Shown: piece after piece, positions 6,335 to 6,960 of the stretch
Position numbering within the stretch: position 1 is the stretch's first letter
Layout: each line of letters starts with the position of its first letter
DNA from: an uncultured Nitrososphaerota archaeon
GTDB lineage: Bacteria > Bacillota > Clostridia > Oscillospirales > Ruminococcaceae
Direction: 5' to 3'
Assembly (NCBI GenBank): GCA_934869045.1
Contig: CAKXAF010000142.1
Span: 1 to 6,960 of the forward strand
Length of the DNA stretch: 6,960 bases
Notes under the pieces: model-generated
What the model saw: only the letters and a program-made list of their open reading frames with translations
Told to the model about the DNA's origin: nothing
Databases searched by the model: none
Made by a program: the position numbers and the translations under genes

Positions 6335-6960
6335 TCATTCTGCGGGGGCCGCAGCGGGTTTCATCGCCTGGACGGCCCGTTCGATCTCCCCGGTCAGATC
6401 GGACTGGGCAAAATCCCGGGCCTGGCGGATGGCGTTCTTGATGGCCTTGGCGTTGGAGCTGCCGTGGGCCTTGATGACCGGCCTGGTAATACCCAGCAGC
6501 GGCGCGCCGCCGTATTCGGTGTAGTCCATGGACTTTTTGAATGCCTTGATCTTGCTCATGACCAGGGCTCCGGCCAGGGTTCCGGACACACCGGTGAACA
6601 TCCCTTTGACCTTTTTGGCGAACATCGATCCCAGGCCCTCGGTGAGCTTCAGGATCACGTTTCCGGTAAAGCCGTCGGCCACCGCCACGTCCACCCCGCC
6701 GCCAGGGATTTCCCGTGCCTCCACATTGCCGGCAAAACGGATCGGGGCGCTTTTCAAAAGCCTCAGGGCCTCGATCTGGGTCTCACCGCCCTTGGTCTCC
6801 TCCGAACCGATGTTGACCAGCCCCACCCTGGGGCTTTCCACCCCCTGAACCTTCTGCATATAAAGGCTGCCCATAATGCCGAACTGGCAGAGGGCATCCG
6901 GCCGGCACTCGATGTTGGCTCCGGCGTCCATAAGCAGGTAGCAGCCGCTGATGGTGGGGA
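6335..6960 (-). CDS. plsX: Phosphate acyltransferase PlsX, C-terminal part (5' end outside window)
   Basis: PlsX converts acyl-ACP and phosphate into acyl-phosphate, which PlsY then uses to acylate glycerol-3-phosphate at the start of phospholipid synthesis. It is a peripheral membrane enzyme in Firmicutes. The frame is open to the right edge, giving 207 visible codons of a family usually about 330-345 residues long. The ATG at 6931 is internal. Upstream codons continue the family motif PTISGCYLLMDAGAN. Further marks are VNIGSEETKGG, the DGFTGNVILKL stretch, GGAPLLGITRPVIKAHGSS and a last helix KAIKNAIRQARDF. The protein ends in a short Ala/Pro-rich tail (MKPAAAPAE). It ends in TGA 18 bp before rnc. 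No acpP follows, unlike in many Clostridia. Promoter and true start lie outside the window. Confidence 0.95.
   Translation of the reverse strand, partial: PTISGCYLLMDAGANIECRPDALCQFGIMGSLYMQKVQGVESPRVGLVNIGSEETKGGETQIEALRLLKSAPIRFAGNVEAREIPGGGVDVAVADGFTGNVILKLTEGLGSMFAKKVKGMFTGVSGTLAGALVMSKIKAFKKSMDYTEYGGAPLLGITRPVIKAHGSSNAKAIKNAIRQARDFAQSDLTGEIERAVQAMKPAAAPAE

Noticed and set aside
6335..6931. plsX taken as a complete 198-residue gene starting at 6931
   Set aside because: The frame continues upstream to the window edge with conserved PlsX sequence, so this ATG is internal.

Overview
The window is a compact, high-GC stretch of bacterial housekeeping DNA. Every supported gene lies on the minus strand, so transcription runs from high to low coordinates. 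In transcription order it holds: the C-terminal part of plsX (phosphate acyltransferase, cut by the right edge), rnc (RNase III), a stand-alone Elp3-like radical SAM protein, smc (chromosome condensin), ftsY (SRP receptor GTPase), and the first 13 codons of a further gene cut by the left edge. The order rnc / radical SAM / smc / ftsY downstream of plsX is typical of Firmicutes, especially Clostridia. High GC with strong AGGAGG-type ribosome binding sites suggests a GC-rich clostridial lineage such as the Oscillospiraceae/Ruminococcaceae. That placement is inferred from gene order and composition, not from a database match.

Layout: plsX ends 18 bp before rnc. The rnc start is a TTG whose Shine-Dalgarno sequence could pair with the start region. 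The rnc stop and the radical SAM start share one base (TGATG). The only real intergenic gap (72 bp, AT-rich) lies between the radical SAM gene and smc, and it carries a good sigma-A-type promoter (TTGACC, 17 bp, TATCAT). The smc stop codon lies inside the arrangement TAAGGAGG, so it abuts the ftsY ribosome binding site. The ftsY stop is followed 14 bp later by another well-placed start, for a protein whose visible N-terminus looks like the beginning of an export signal.

Together the genes link membrane phospholipid synthesis (PlsX), RNA processing (RNase III), probable tRNA wobble-uridine modification (radical SAM), chromosome segregation (SMC) and co-translational membrane targeting (FtsY). 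The products do not form one pathway. This is a conserved growth-related cluster that can be read as one transcript, with a second promoter entering at smc. No acpP lies between plsX and rnc, although many Clostridia have it there.

I found no mobile element, CRISPR array, tRNA, rRNA or terminator, and no clear new system. The points worth a second look are the internal smc promoter with an overlapping inverted repeat, the possible rnc start-site hairpin, the missing acpP, the poorly characterised radical SAM protein, and the truncated gene after ftsY. Long open frames on the plus strand are composition-driven shadows of smc and ftsY.
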